A DNA stretch of 64,000 nt from Imhoffiella fuscus (GTDB lineage Bacteria > Pseudomonadota > Gammaproteobacteria > Chromatiales > Chromatiaceae), in contig NZ_JBHUHX010000004.1 in NCBI RefSeq assembly GCF_042682685.1, forward strand, positions 124,001-188,000. The letters are read 5' to 3'. The notes beneath the pieces were generated by a model. The model was not told the DNA's origin, made no database searches, and saw only the letters and a program-made list of their open reading frames with translations. Position numbers and translations under genes: made by a program. Positions 25,683 through 34,311 of the stretch are shown piece after piece; the first letter of the stretch is position 1; the number at the start of each line of letters is the position of its first letter.

Positions 25683-25861
25683 TCGATTGGGCTCCTGGTG
25701 AGGGGAATTCGCGGTCTGCGTTCTCGGGTCTATTGTAGAGGCTGTTGCTGCGCCTCACAGCCTTCGGCATGTGACAGGCGTGCGCGATGAGGATGGGGCG
25801 AGTGAGATAGACTCCTTCATCCATCACCCTTCAACCGAGCTGCGACGAGAGTAATTGGAGC

Positions 25862-26410
25862 ATGAGCGAGAGCGATAACAACCTCATCTGGATCGATCTG
25901 GAGATGACCGGGCTGGATCCATCCAGCGACCGTATTCTTGAGATCGCCACCATCGTCACCGACAGCAATCTCCAGATCCTGGACGAAGGCCCGGTGTTCG
26001 CGATCCACCAGGACGAGGCGATTCTGTCCGGCATGGACGACTGGAACTGCGAGCATCACGGCGCCTCCGGTCTGCTGGACCGGGTGCGTGCCAGCCGTGT
26101 GACCGAGGGCCAGGCCGAGGCGGCGACGCTCGCCTTTCTCGCCCATTATGTCCCGGCCGGGGCATCCCCGTTGTGTGGCAACAGCATCTGTCAGGACCGG
26201 CGCTTTCTCGCTGGCTGGATGCCCAAGCTGGAAGCCTACTGCCATTACCGCAACCTGGACGTGAGCTCGCTCAAGATCCTGGCGCAACGCTGGGCGCCCG
26301 AGGTGGCGCGCAGCTTCAAGAAGACCGGGCGCCACCTCGCGCTCGACGACATTCGCGAATCGATCGAAGAACTCCGTCACTATCGGACGCACTTCATCCG
26401 TTCCTTCTGA
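25862..26410 (+). CDS. orn: oligoribonuclease
   Basis: A DEDDh 3'-5' exonuclease that degrades the last di- to pentanucleotides, including pGpG from c-di-GMP turnover, which fits the many c-di-GMP genes here. The 182 residues begin with LIWIDLEMTGLDP (catalytic D12 and E14), contain GNSICQDRRFL (third acidic residue) and HLALDDIRESIEEL (His and last Asp). Length and spacing are exactly those of E. coli Orn. It is divergent from the cytochrome c-rsgA pair. Confidence 0.97.
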   Translation: MSESDNNLIWIDLEMTGLDPSSDRILEIATIVTDSNLQILDEGPVFAIHQDEAILSGMDDWNCEHHGASGLLDRVRASRVTEGQAEAATLAFLAHYVPAGASPLCGNSICQDRRFLAGWMPKLEAYCHYRNLDVSSLKILAQRWAPEVARSFKKTGRHLALDDIRESIEELRHYRTHFIRSF

Positions 26411-26712
26411 GCCCGAGGGCGAGCGAAAAGCCGACCGCGTCATTTCCCCGTAATCCGGTCGGACTTGCGGATCGCCCAGGCGCTCTTTAACATTGCCGGC
26501 CTTTTCCTCTGCCAACCGACCCAACCCGGTCGGTCGGATGCGCTTGCAACGCAGGTATCCGCCTCGTCCCGGATGCAGGCATGTCTGGGGATCGCCTGAC
26601 GACAGGACTCTCCGCTGGGTGTGCATCACCCGACGCTCTTTTGGGCGCTCGTGGACTGAGCGTCCGATCCATTCACCAACTGACAGCCGTGGATTGGCTG
26701 AGGGAGGTTGCC

Positions 26713-28095
26713 ATGCTGACCACTCATAACGTCGCCGATGCCGCCAGGCACAACGACGGCATCCTGAAGCCTCGACGGTTTCAGGTCTTTACCGACCGCC
26801 AGTTCGATCAGATCGATCAGCTGAAGCGGTTGGATTCGGAACACCGTTTCGCCATGCGGGTCGTGGCGAGCGTCATGCCCTTTCGCGTCAACCAATATGT
26901 GCTCGACGAACTGATCGATTGGGATCGGGTTCCCGAGGATCCGCTCTTTCAATTGACCTTCCCCCAGCGGGGCATGTTGTCCGAGTCCGATTTCGACCGC
27001 ATGGCCGATCTGCATCGGCGGGATGCGAGCAAGGACGAAATTCAGTCCTTGGCCAACGAGATCTGGGTGCGACTCAATCCGCACCCGGCCGGCCAGATGG
27101 ATCTCAACACGCCCATGGAGGAGGGGCGTCCGCTTGAGGGGCTCCAGCACAAATACCGCGAAACCGTGCTCTTCTTCCCCACGCAGGGTCAGACCTGTCA
27201 CGCCTATTGCAGCTTCTGCTTCCGTTGGGCGCAGTTCGTCGGCGACAAGACGCTCAAGATCGCCAGCAACGAGGTCGGCATGCTGCACCGCTATCTGCGT
27301 CAGCATCGCCAGGTCTCGGACCTGTTGGTGACCGGTGGCGATCCCATGGTCATGAAGGCCCGCCACCTGTCGTCCTATCTGACGCCCTTGTTGAACGCCG
27401 ATCTGGAACACGTTCAAAGCATTCGTATCGGTACCAAGTCGCTAACTTTTTGGCCCCATCGATTCGTCACCGACGAGGATGCGGACGAGATGCTCGGGCT
27501 GTTCGAGCGGCTCATCGCGGGCGGCAAACATGTAGCCATCATGGCCCATTACAATCATCCGACGGAGCTCTCGACCCGAGTCGCGCGCGAGGCGATTCGC
27601 CGGCTACGCGACGTGGGGGTCGAGATCCGCAGCCAGGGACCGCTGCTGCGCCACATCAACGACGATCCGCGCGCCTGGTCCGATCTCTGGTCGACCCAGG
27701 TCAAGCTCGGGATCATCCCCTATTACATGTTCGTCGAGCGCGATACCGGTGCCCAGCACTACTTCGCGGTGCCGCTGGGGCGGGCCTGGGAGATCTATCG
27801 CCAGGCCATGCAGCGCGTATCCGGGCTCGGCCGCACGGCGCGCGGCCCCTCGATGTCGGCAGGCCCAGGCAAGGTGGAGATCCAGGGTGTCGCCGAGATT
27901 CGGGGCGAGAAGGTCTTCGTCCTGCGCTTCATTCAGGCACGCGATTCAGACTGGGTGCAGCGACCCTTCTTCGCCAAGTACGACCCGGAGGCGACCTGGC
28001 TCGATCAGCTCCAGCCGGCCTTCGGAGAGGATCGCTTCTTCTACGAGGACGAGTATCTCGCTATGCGCAAGGGGCAGGTGAGACCCATCCAATAA
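26713..28095 (+). CDS. KamA-family radical SAM aminomutase, probably not lysine-specific
   Basis: A 460-residue radical SAM enzyme of the lysine 2,3-aminomutase family. The [4Fe-4S] cysteines are C162, C166 and C169 (CHAYCSFC), and K387 in AGPGKVEI matches the PLP-binding lysine. From that lysine, the positions that hold the two Asp binding the substrate's epsilon-ammonium in clostridial lysine 2,3-aminomutase (7 and 44 residues earlier) are S380 and R343 here. The spacing to R343 is identical, so the comparison looks sound. Replacement of acidic by basic/neutral residues is what glutamate 2,3-aminomutase shows, so an acidic amino acid is a better guess than lysine. The frame opens at 26581, but AGGGAGG at 26701-26707 fixes ATG 26713. 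It is far longer than EpmB. Confidence 0.85.
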   Translation: MLTTHNVADAARHNDGILKPRRFQVFTDRQFDQIDQLKRLDSEHRFAMRVVASVMPFRVNQYVLDELIDWDRVPEDPLFQLTFPQRGMLSESDFDRMADLHRRDASKDEIQSLANEIWVRLNPHPAGQMDLNTPMEEGRPLEGLQHKYRETVLFFPTQGQTCHAYCSFCFRWAQFVGDKTLKIASNEVGMLHRYLRQHRQVSDLLVTGGDPMVMKARHLSSYLTPLLNADLEHVQSIRIGTKSLTFWPHRFVTDEDADEMLGLFERLIAGGKHVAIMAHYNHPTELSTRVAREAIRRLRDVGVEIRSQGPLLRHINDDPRAWSDLWSTQVKLGIIPYYMFVERDTGAQHYFAVPLGRAWEIYRQAMQRVSGLGRTARGPSMSAGPGKVEIQGVAEIRGEKVFVLRFIQARDSDWVQRPFFAKYDPEATWLDQLQPAFGEDRFFYEDEYLAMRKGQVRPIQ

Positions 28096-28186
28096 GTTGT
28101 GAGCCCCATTCGGGTTGCATCCTGACAGGCCGCGTCGTTCGACGTCCCCTTTTAGGGGCGTCGGCGCGTCCTGTGCGTTAGAGTCT

Positions 28187-29002
28187 ATGGCATTCCGTTA
28201 CCTGGGAGATCGTCGATTGGAAACCTTTACCGTTTCGTCGTGGAGCGAGCTGCAAGAGGTGCTGTTCGCCGATTCCTGGGTGCCCGAGATCGGACGTTTC
28301 CGCTCGCGCTACGCCTTTCGGGGGCTCTCGGATGTCGACTATGCACTGGAGACGACCCTGATGCGCCTGGGCGGAGGCTATGCCCAGCTTGAACGCCATC
28401 TGCTGCGCAACTTTCGCAAATATGCCCATCGGCGGGTGGTGGAGCGCGATTCGGTCTGGCACTGGCTCTCGGTGGCCCAGCACTATGGTCTGCCGACCCG
28501 GCTGCTCGACTGGACCTATTCGCCTTTCGTCGCCTTGCATTTCGCCACGGCGCACATCGACAAGATCGATCGCGACGCCGTCATCTGGGCGGTCAATTAT
28601 CTCGAAACCCACCGTATGGCGCCGGAACGGCTGCACTCGCGACTGGAGATGGAGGGTGCGAACGTCTTCACCGTGGAAATGCTGTCGGAGACGGTCAAGT
28701 CGCTTCAAGAGCTGGATCAGCTATCCGAACAGCCCTTTACGCTCTTCTTCGAGCCGCCCTCGATCGACGACCGCATCGTCAACCAATTCGCCTTCTTCTC
28801 GGTCAGCTCGGATCCTATGTTGGCCATGGACCGCTGGCTCCTGGACTATCCGGAGATCTGTCGACGGATCGTCATTCCCGCCGAACTGAAGTGGGAGATT
28901 CGCGACAAACTGGATCAGTCGAACGTGACCGAGCGGGTGTTCTTTCCGGGGCTGGAGGGGTTGACCGCCTGGTTGAAACGCCACTACAGCCCACGCTGCT
29001 AA
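28187..29002 (+). CDS. FRG-domain protein
   Basis: A 271-residue protein with the FRG domain, named after the motif seen here as YAFRGLSDVDYALETTL. The block SVAQHYGLPTRLLDWTYSPFVALHFA is also typical. The biochemical role of FRG domains is not established; they occur in stand-alone proteins and in some mobile or defence-associated genes. It follows the KamA-like gene by 91 bases on the same strand and is followed by the convergent pap gene. ATG 28187 is chosen although the frame opens at 28115. No transposase or toxin-antitoxin partner is adjacent. Confidence 0.85.
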   Translation: MAFRYLGDRRLETFTVSSWSELQEVLFADSWVPEIGRFRSRYAFRGLSDVDYALETTLMRLGGGYAQLERHLLRNFRKYAHRRVVERDSVWHWLSVAQHYGLPTRLLDWTYSPFVALHFATAHIDKIDRDAVIWAVNYLETHRMAPERLHSRLEMEGANVFTVEMLSETVKSLQELDQLSEQPFTLFFEPPSIDDRIVNQFAFFSVSSDPMLAMDRWLLDYPEICRRIVIPAELKWEIRDKLDQSNVTERVFFPGLEGLTAWLKRHYSPRC

Positions 29003-29062
29003 CGCACGGCGCGGTCCGCCGACCCGAAAGCCGAGCGATCCGCACAGCCTGGGTGGCGCGGC

Positions 29063-30613
29063 CTATTTTTCGTTTTGGATGCGCTTCTCGCCGCACGGCA
29101 GATAGCCGGCGGTTGGGGCGGGGGGATTCTTGAGCGCCTCGGTCAGGGTGTCGCAGATGGTGCTCAGGACCTTGATTCGGGCATAGGGCTTGTCATTGCC
29201 CTCGACCAGGGTCCAGGGGGCGTGTTTGGTGCTGGTTCGCACGACCATCTCGTTGACCGCTTCCTTGTATTGGGGCCATTTCTCGCGGTTGCGCCAGTCC
29301 TCGTCGGTGATCTTGTAGCGCTTGTAGGGCACGTCTTCGCGGTCCTTGAAGCGCTTGAGCTGTTCGTCCTGGCTGATGTGGAGCCAGAACTTGAGCAGGA
29401 CGACGCCGCTGTCGACGAGCTGTTCCTCGAATCGGTTGATTTCGGAGTAGGCGCGACGCCACTCGGCATCAGCGGCGAAGCCCTCGACCCGTTCGACCAG
29501 GACGCGCCCGTACCAGGAGCGGTCGTAGATGGTCATGTGTCCAGCGCGGGGGAGGTGACGCCAGAAGCGCCAGAGATAGTGGTGGGCCTTCTCCTCGTCG
29601 GTGGGGGCGGCGACCGGAATGGAGCGGAACAGCCGGGCATCGACCGAGCTGGTGATGCGCCGGATGGCGCCGCCCTTGCCGCCCGCATCCATGCCCTCGA
29701 AGACCAGCACGATGGAGCGCTTCTGGTTGTAGGCGGTCCAGGCGAGTTCGTTGATCTCGGCCTGCAGCTTCTTGAGGCGGCTCTTGTAGTCGTCGCGATC
29801 GATGCTGCGGGATAGGTCGAGCTGGTCGAGCAGCGTGATCTGGGCGCTGGAGCTCTCCGGGAGCTCCGGGCCGCCGAGCTGTCCGTTCGGCTCTTCCGTC
29901 GTGGATTCGGCGAGCCGCGAGCGAATGGCGTGCAGCAGGGTCTTGCCGACCGTGAGATCGCGATAGCGGCGGTCGCCGGCCTCGATCAGGTACCAGGGCG
30001 AGATGCCTCGGTCGGTATGGAGAATGATCCGCTCGGCGACCTGCTCGAAGGCGGCATAGTGCTCGGAGAATTTGCTCTTGTCCGGCGCCATCTTCCAGCG
30101 GCTCTTGTCGTCGCGGGAAAGCTCCTTGAGCCTGGCCTTTTGATCCTGCTCCGACATGTGGAACCAGAACTTGACGATGAGCGCCCCGTCCTGGGTCAGC
30201 ATGCGCTCGAAGTCGACGATGCGGTTGAGCTCGCCGTCGAGTTCGGCCTCGCTGCAATACCCCTTGAAGCGGTGCTCGATGGGTGTCTGATACCAGCCGC
30301 CGAAGAGGATGGCGATCTCGCCGCGCGGCGGCATGGAGCGCCAGAAGCGCCAGTAGCGCGGGCGTTCGCGTTCCTCGTCGGATTCGTCCCAGAAGGCGAA
30401 GCTCTGGACGCCGCGGGTGTCCAGCCATTCGTTCAGTCGGTTGACGACCTCGCCCTTGCCTGCGGCCTCGATCCCCGAAACCAGCACGATGACCGGAATG
30501 TTGGAGGCTCTCAGATCACGCTGCACGGCCAGGAGCTGTGTGCGCAGCTCCTCCTGCTGTTCCTTGTAGTCCTGTTTGCTGACCGTGCGGCCGACCTTCG
30601 TTGCTTCGAACAT
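29063..30613 (-). CDS. pap: polyphosphate:AMP phosphotransferase (two-domain PPK2)
   Basis: A class II PPK2 that phosphorylates AMP to ADP with polyphosphate. Two PPK2 domains are in tandem: the first has VSGIEAAGKGEVVNRL and the RYWRFW..MPPRGEIAI block, the second has the complete Walker A FEGMDAGGKGGAIRRI and the lid/Walker B DRSWYGRVLVERVEGF. The second domain looks catalytic and the first degenerate, as in characterised PAP enzymes. Starting at ATG 30613 (MFEATKVGR) gives 516 residues, the usual length; the frame reaches 30751, but that extension overlaps an FNR box and has no family similarity. It is divergent from the Mo-enzyme operon and convergent with the FRG gene. Confidence 0.92.
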   Translation of the reverse strand: MFEATKVGRTVSKQDYKEQQEELRTQLLAVQRDLRASNIPVIVLVSGIEAAGKGEVVNRLNEWLDTRGVQSFAFWDESDEERERPRYWRFWRSMPPRGEIAILFGGWYQTPIEHRFKGYCSEAELDGELNRIVDFERMLTQDGALIVKFWFHMSEQDQKARLKELSRDDKSRWKMAPDKSKFSEHYAAFEQVAERIILHTDRGISPWYLIEAGDRRYRDLTVGKTLLHAIRSRLAESTTEEPNGQLGGPELPESSSAQITLLDQLDLSRSIDRDDYKSRLKKLQAEINELAWTAYNQKRSIVLVFEGMDAGGKGGAIRRITSSVDARLFRSIPVAAPTDEEKAHHYLWRFWRHLPRAGHMTIYDRSWYGRVLVERVEGFAADAEWRRAYSEINRFEEQLVDSGVVLLKFWLHISQDEQLKRFKDREDVPYKRYKITDEDWRNREKWPQYKEAVNEMVVRTSTKHAPWTLVEGNDKPYARIKVLSTICDTLTEALKNPPAPTAGYLPCGEKRIQNEK

Positions 30614-30742
30614 GCCTCGTTTCCTCATGGGACTGGATTCAGGCGAGTGAGTGTAGGCCAAATTGGGGGCGTCTCGGCACATCGAGAAGAGGCGCCCGAA
30701 CCGCTCGTCGACCGCCGGATCAGGGGCTGCGATGGAGTTCGC

Positions 30743-30756
30743 TTGATTCATATCAA
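30743..30756 (+). promoter_or_regulatory. perfect FNR/ANR box
   Basis: TTGAT-TCAT-ATCAA, an exact match to the FNR/CRP-family anaerobic consensus TTGAT-N4-ATCAA, in the intergenic region 147 bases before the Mo-enzyme start codon. It indicates oxygen-responsive control of the molybdoenzyme operon, of the divergent pap gene, or both. An AT-rich TATTTT at 30794-30799 could be the -10 of the operon promoter. Confidence 0.7.
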
Positions 30757-30757
30757 G

Positions 30758-30775
30758 ATTTTAGAATCTTCTGAT
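30758..30775 (+). promoter_or_regulatory. 18-bp element shared with the DUF134 operon (copy 1)
   Basis: ATTTTAGAATCTTCTGAT, directly after the FNR box. It contains an imperfect dyad TTAGAA-TC-TTCTGA and matches at 16 of 18 positions the minus-strand sequence at 40178-40195, upstream of the DUF134/NifX/ATPase operon. Both copies point toward the operon they precede. A candidate operator; the binding protein is unknown. Confidence 0.5.
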
Positions 30776-30902
30776 GGAGCGGCCTCCAGGCATTATTTTA
30801 ATGTTGCGCTCCGCGCGCTCGCTCGTCGATGTACCGCAAGTATGCCAATCAGATCCTGCGGCCATGACCCGGGATCACAACGACCACCTTGGAGGACTTC
30901 TC

Positions 30903-33677
30903 ATGGCTTGGAGCATTCCACGCCTGTCCCGTCGTGCGTTCCTGAAAACATCGGGATATGGCGCGGCCGGTCTGACGCTCTTATCGCCGATTTCGCAGGC
31001 CGTGAAGGATGCCGTCGCCAAGGACGAGGTGACGGAAGAGGTTTCCTACAGCATCTGCAATTTCTGCTCGTCGCTGTGCAACCTGAAGGTGACCAGCCAT
31101 ACCCGCAACGGAGACAAGCGGGTGGTGAAGCTCGACGGCAATCCGCACTCGACGCTCAACCGAGGCAAGATCTGCGCTCGCGGTCAATCCGGATTGCGTC
31201 AGACCTACGATACCGACCGCCTCAAGACCCCGCTGATTCGTGTCGAGGGCAGCAAGCGCGGCGAGTACGCCTTCCGCGCCGCAACCTGGGAAGAGGCTTA
31301 CGACTACATCGCCCAGAAGTCGCAGGCGGCCGAGCTCAAGCCCTGGGAATGGACCATGGTCGGCGGCTGGACCTCCTGTATCTTCTACATGAGCTGGGCC
31401 GTGCCCTTCGCCATGGCCAACGAGGTCCCGAACATCGTCGCCTCGCCGATGCAGCATTGCGTCACCACGGGTCACATCGGCACCGACCTGGTCACCGGCA
31501 ACTTCAACATCCACGACGAGATGCTGCCGGACTTCGACAACGCCAAGTACATCCTCTTCATGGGCAACAACGCCTCGATCGGCGGGGTTTCGACCTGTCG
31601 TATGGTGCGCTTCGCCCAAGGGCGCAAGAAGGGGGCGAAGATCGTGTCTTTCGATCCCCGACGCTCCGAGACGGCGGCCAAGGCCGACGAATGGATTCAG
31701 ATCAGGCCGGGGACCGATCTGGCCTTTCTGCTGGCCATGATGCGTATCCTGATGGAGGAGGGGCTCTACGACGCGAGTTTTCTGCGCAAGCACACCAACA
31801 TGCCCTTCCTCGCCTATCGCGACGAGGATGGCGAGCTGCGGCTGTTGAACGACCCCGAAGGGCGTCCGCAGGTCCTGGTCGAGGGTACCAACGAGGTCCG
31901 CGCGCTCAAGGCCTTCACCAACGACAACAACATCGATGTCGATGGCAACGCCTTCACGCCGTCATTGCTGAGCCCCGTGGCCTACAGTCTGGACGGCAAG
32001 GCGGTGATGACCGTCTTCGAGGCCCAGCTTCAGGAGCTCGCCTCCTATACGCCCGAATGGGCCGCCGAGATCACCGGCGTTCCGGCGCAGACCATCGTGC
32101 GCATCGCCCACGAGTTCGGCACCACGCGTCCGGCCATCATCGATCCGGGTTGGCACGGCGCCCGTTACGGCAGCATCATGATGCAGCGCCGCGTTCAGGC
32201 CATGATCCAGGCCCTGACCGGCGGTCTCGACCGCACCGGCGGCTGGATGAACTCGGCCGAGGTCCATCACAAGGCCGCGCACATGTACGAGGCCATGGAG
32301 CACGGCTACGAGATGGGCTCGCCGCTCGCGACGCTTGCCGGGATGGCCTTCGCCAAGATGGTCATCGGCGCGCTCTCCAATGGCGACAACTTCTCGCACG
32401 GCAAGCCGGGCTGGGCCTGGGCCTGGAACGCCCAGGAGAAGGCGGCGGGGCGTTTTAACGTCGCGCTTCCGGTCATGACCGAGTCCGGCCTGAAGGAGTC
32501 GGTCGAGGGCCGCGTCAAGTACAAGGACGAGCCCTATCTGACCCGCGCCTTCCTGATCAACGCCTCCAATCCGGTGCGCCACTATTATCCGGATTCGCGC
32601 TGGAAGGAGACGCTCGGTCACGAGAACGTCGAGCTGGTGGTCATGATCGAGGTCCTGCCCTCGGACACCGCGCCCTATGCCGATGTCATCCTGCCCAACA
32701 CCACCTATCTGGAACGCGACGAGCCGGCCATCTACGGCAACGGGGTCAATCACGACCTGGCGCTGACCACGCGTTACGCGGCCATCCCGCCGCTCTACGA
32801 CACCGAGGAAACGGCCGACATCCTGCTGCGCATGACCGAGATCATCTCGGGCAACACCGATGTCTTCCACGATTGGGTCGAGAAGCTCACCGGGCTCAAG
32901 GCGGAGCCGATCAAGGCCGTCCTGGAGCGCAACCGCCAGACGATGAAGAAGGGCGCCTATCAGCTCGCCTGCCGCGAAGTGGCCTTCAATCAGACGGCCG
33001 AGCGTCTCGGCGTGACCCCCGAGCATATCGACGAGGTGCTGCGGACCAAGGGCGTCTATCACGAGCGCGACCGCGAATACATTCTCGATCGTCACGCCAT
33101 GCCCTGGCGCATGCCGGTGCCGACCGAGTGCGGACGGGTGGAGTTCTTCTCCAGCCTCATGCGCCAATTGCGCGACGACGGTCATCTGGAGCCCAACTTC
33201 GGCGTCCTGGCGACCTATATCCCGATCAAGTTGCGCTCCGGTTCGCCCCAGGAGGTGTCGGCCCCGCTGGCCAAGGACGAGTTTTATTTCACCTACGGCA
33301 AGACCCCGACCGTCTCGCACGCCTCGACCAACAACAACAACCCGGTTCTGGCCGCGATCAACGACTTCAAGAGCGACGTCTACAAGGGGGTCTGGATCCA
33401 TCCGGAGCGTGCCGAGAAGCTGGGCATCGCCATGGGCGATCCCATTCAGATCACCAACACCCAGTCCGGTCAGCAGACCGGCGGACACGCCTACGTGACC
33501 CGGCTGATCCATCCGGACGTCATCTTCATTTACAGCTCGTTCGGGGTGGAGAACAAGGCCCTCTCGCGTACCCACGGAGACGGCACCGCCACCAGCAAGC
33601 TCATTCCCTACCAGGTGGAGCCCGTGGTGGCAGGCTTCCGCTCGCAGGAATTCACCGTTCGCATCGCCAGGGCCTGA
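30903..33677 (+). CDS. Tat-exported molybdopterin oxidoreductase catalytic subunit (PsrA/PhsA/Arr-like)
   Basis: The catalytic subunit of a complex iron-sulfur molybdoenzyme of the DMSO reductase family, 924 residues. A Tat signal is present (SRRAFLK near 9-15 followed by a hydrophobic stretch), so the enzyme faces the periplasm. Cys C52, C55, C59 and C91 bind the [4Fe-4S] cluster FS0; C186 in MQHCVTTGH is the likely Mo ligand. MGNNASIGGVSTCRMVRF, DPRRSETAAKADEW and the C-terminal GFRSQEFTV region fit bis-MGD binding. GGAGG at 30891 sets ATG 30903. It heads an operon with ferredoxin, NrfD and two chaperone genes. The Tat signal argues against cytoplasmic sulfite dehydrogenase SoeA; polysulfide, thiosulfate, tetrathionate or arsenic oxyanions are possible substrates. 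Confidence 0.9.
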   Translation: MAWSIPRLSRRAFLKTSGYGAAGLTLLSPISQAVKDAVAKDEVTEEVSYSICNFCSSLCNLKVTSHTRNGDKRVVKLDGNPHSTLNRGKICARGQSGLRQTYDTDRLKTPLIRVEGSKRGEYAFRAATWEEAYDYIAQKSQAAELKPWEWTMVGGWTSCIFYMSWAVPFAMANEVPNIVASPMQHCVTTGHIGTDLVTGNFNIHDEMLPDFDNAKYILFMGNNASIGGVSTCRMVRFAQGRKKGAKIVSFDPRRSETAAKADEWIQIRPGTDLAFLLAMMRILMEEGLYDASFLRKHTNMPFLAYRDEDGELRLLNDPEGRPQVLVEGTNEVRALKAFTNDNNIDVDGNAFTPSLLSPVAYSLDGKAVMTVFEAQLQELASYTPEWAAEITGVPAQTIVRIAHEFGTTRPAIIDPGWHGARYGSIMMQRRVQAMIQALTGGLDRTGGWMNSAEVHHKAAHMYEAMEHGYEMGSPLATLAGMAFAKMVIGALSNGDNFSHGKPGWAWAWNAQEKAAGRFNVALPVMTESGLKESVEGRVKYKDEPYLTRAFLINASNPVRHYYPDSRWKETLGHENVELVVMIEVLPSDTAPYADVILPNTTYLERDEPAIYGNGVNHDLALTTRYAAIPPLYDTEETADILLRMTEIISGNTDVFHDWVEKLTGLKAEPIKAVLERNRQTMKKGAYQLACREVAFNQTAERLGVTPEHIDEVLRTKGVYHERDREYILDRHAMPWRMPVPTECGRVEFFSSLMRQLRDDGHLEPNFGVLATYIPIKLRSGSPQEVSAPLAKDEFYFTYGKTPTVSHASTNNNNPVLAAINDFKSDVYKGVWIHPERAEKLGIAMGDPIQITNTQSGQQTGGHAYVTRLIHPDVIFIYSSFGVENKALSRTHGDGTATSKLIPYQVEPVVAGFRSQEFTVRIARA

Positions 33678-33690
33678 GGAGGACCGAGAC

Positions 33691-34308
33691 ATGCCACATT
33701 TCGCGATGGTCATCGACCTCAACACCTGCGTCGGCTGCAACGCCTGCATGGCGGCTTGCGCGATGGAGAATCAGGCGCCGGTCTGGGACAAGGACAAATG
33801 GCGCACCTATGTGCACGACAAGGAGATCGGTCTCGGCTCCGACGTCAACCGCCGCTTCTTCCCCCGGCTGTGCAACCACTGCGACAACCCGCCCTGCATG
33901 TCGGTCTGTCCGACCGGCGCGACCCAGAAGAAGGCCAATGGCATCGTCTTCGTCGACCAGGAGCTGTGCATGGGGTGCCGTGCCTGCGCCATGGCCTGTC
34001 CCTACCATGCTCGGGTCGCTATCACCCGCGACGACATGCGCGAGGGCCGGGAGTTCTACGGCTCGGACTATCGTCGCACCAGTCCCAGCATGGACAAATG
34101 CTCCTTCTGCGATCACCGCGTCGAGCAGGGCATCAAGCCCGCCTGCGTCGAGACCTGTGTCGGCTCGGCACGCATGTTCGGCGACCTGGACGACCCCAAC
34201 GATCCGGTCGCTCAGATGGTGGCGAGCGGCGCCGCTCGGGCGCTGATGCCCCATATCGGCACCCGGCCGAACGTCTATTACATCGACGACATCAAGTGGA
34301 GGGGCTGA
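33691..34308 (+). CDS. four-cluster ferredoxin electron-transfer subunit of the molybdoenzyme
   Basis: A 205-residue DmsB/PsrB-type subunit that carries electrons between the Mo subunit and the membrane subunit. Four cysteine groups are visible: CVGCNACMAAC, CNHCDNPPCMSVC, CMGCRACAMAC with PYHAR after it, and CSFCDHRVEQGIKPACVETC, enough for four [4Fe-4S] clusters. It has no signal peptide of its own and is expected to travel with the Tat-bearing catalytic subunit. It starts 13 bases after that gene with a GAGGA ribosome binding site and ends three bases before the NrfD gene. Confidence 0.93.
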   Translation: MPHFAMVIDLNTCVGCNACMAACAMENQAPVWDKDKWRTYVHDKEIGLGSDVNRRFFPRLCNHCDNPPCMSVCPTGATQKKANGIVFVDQELCMGCRACAMACPYHARVAITRDDMREGREFYGSDYRRTSPSMDKCSFCDHRVEQGIKPACVETCVGSARMFGDLDDPNDPVAQMVASGAARALMPHIGTRPNVYYIDDIKWRG

Positions 34309-34311
34309 GCG

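Noticed and set aside
26713..28095. Call as EpmB (EF-P lysine modification enzyme) or as a genuine lysine 2,3-aminomutase
   Set aside because: The protein is over 100 residues longer than EpmB, and the two Asp that bind the lysine side chain are Arg and Ser.
30614..30751. N-terminal extension of polyphosphate:AMP phosphotransferase to 30751
   Set aside because: It would overlap the FNR box, has no family similarity, and ATG 30613 gives the usual length.
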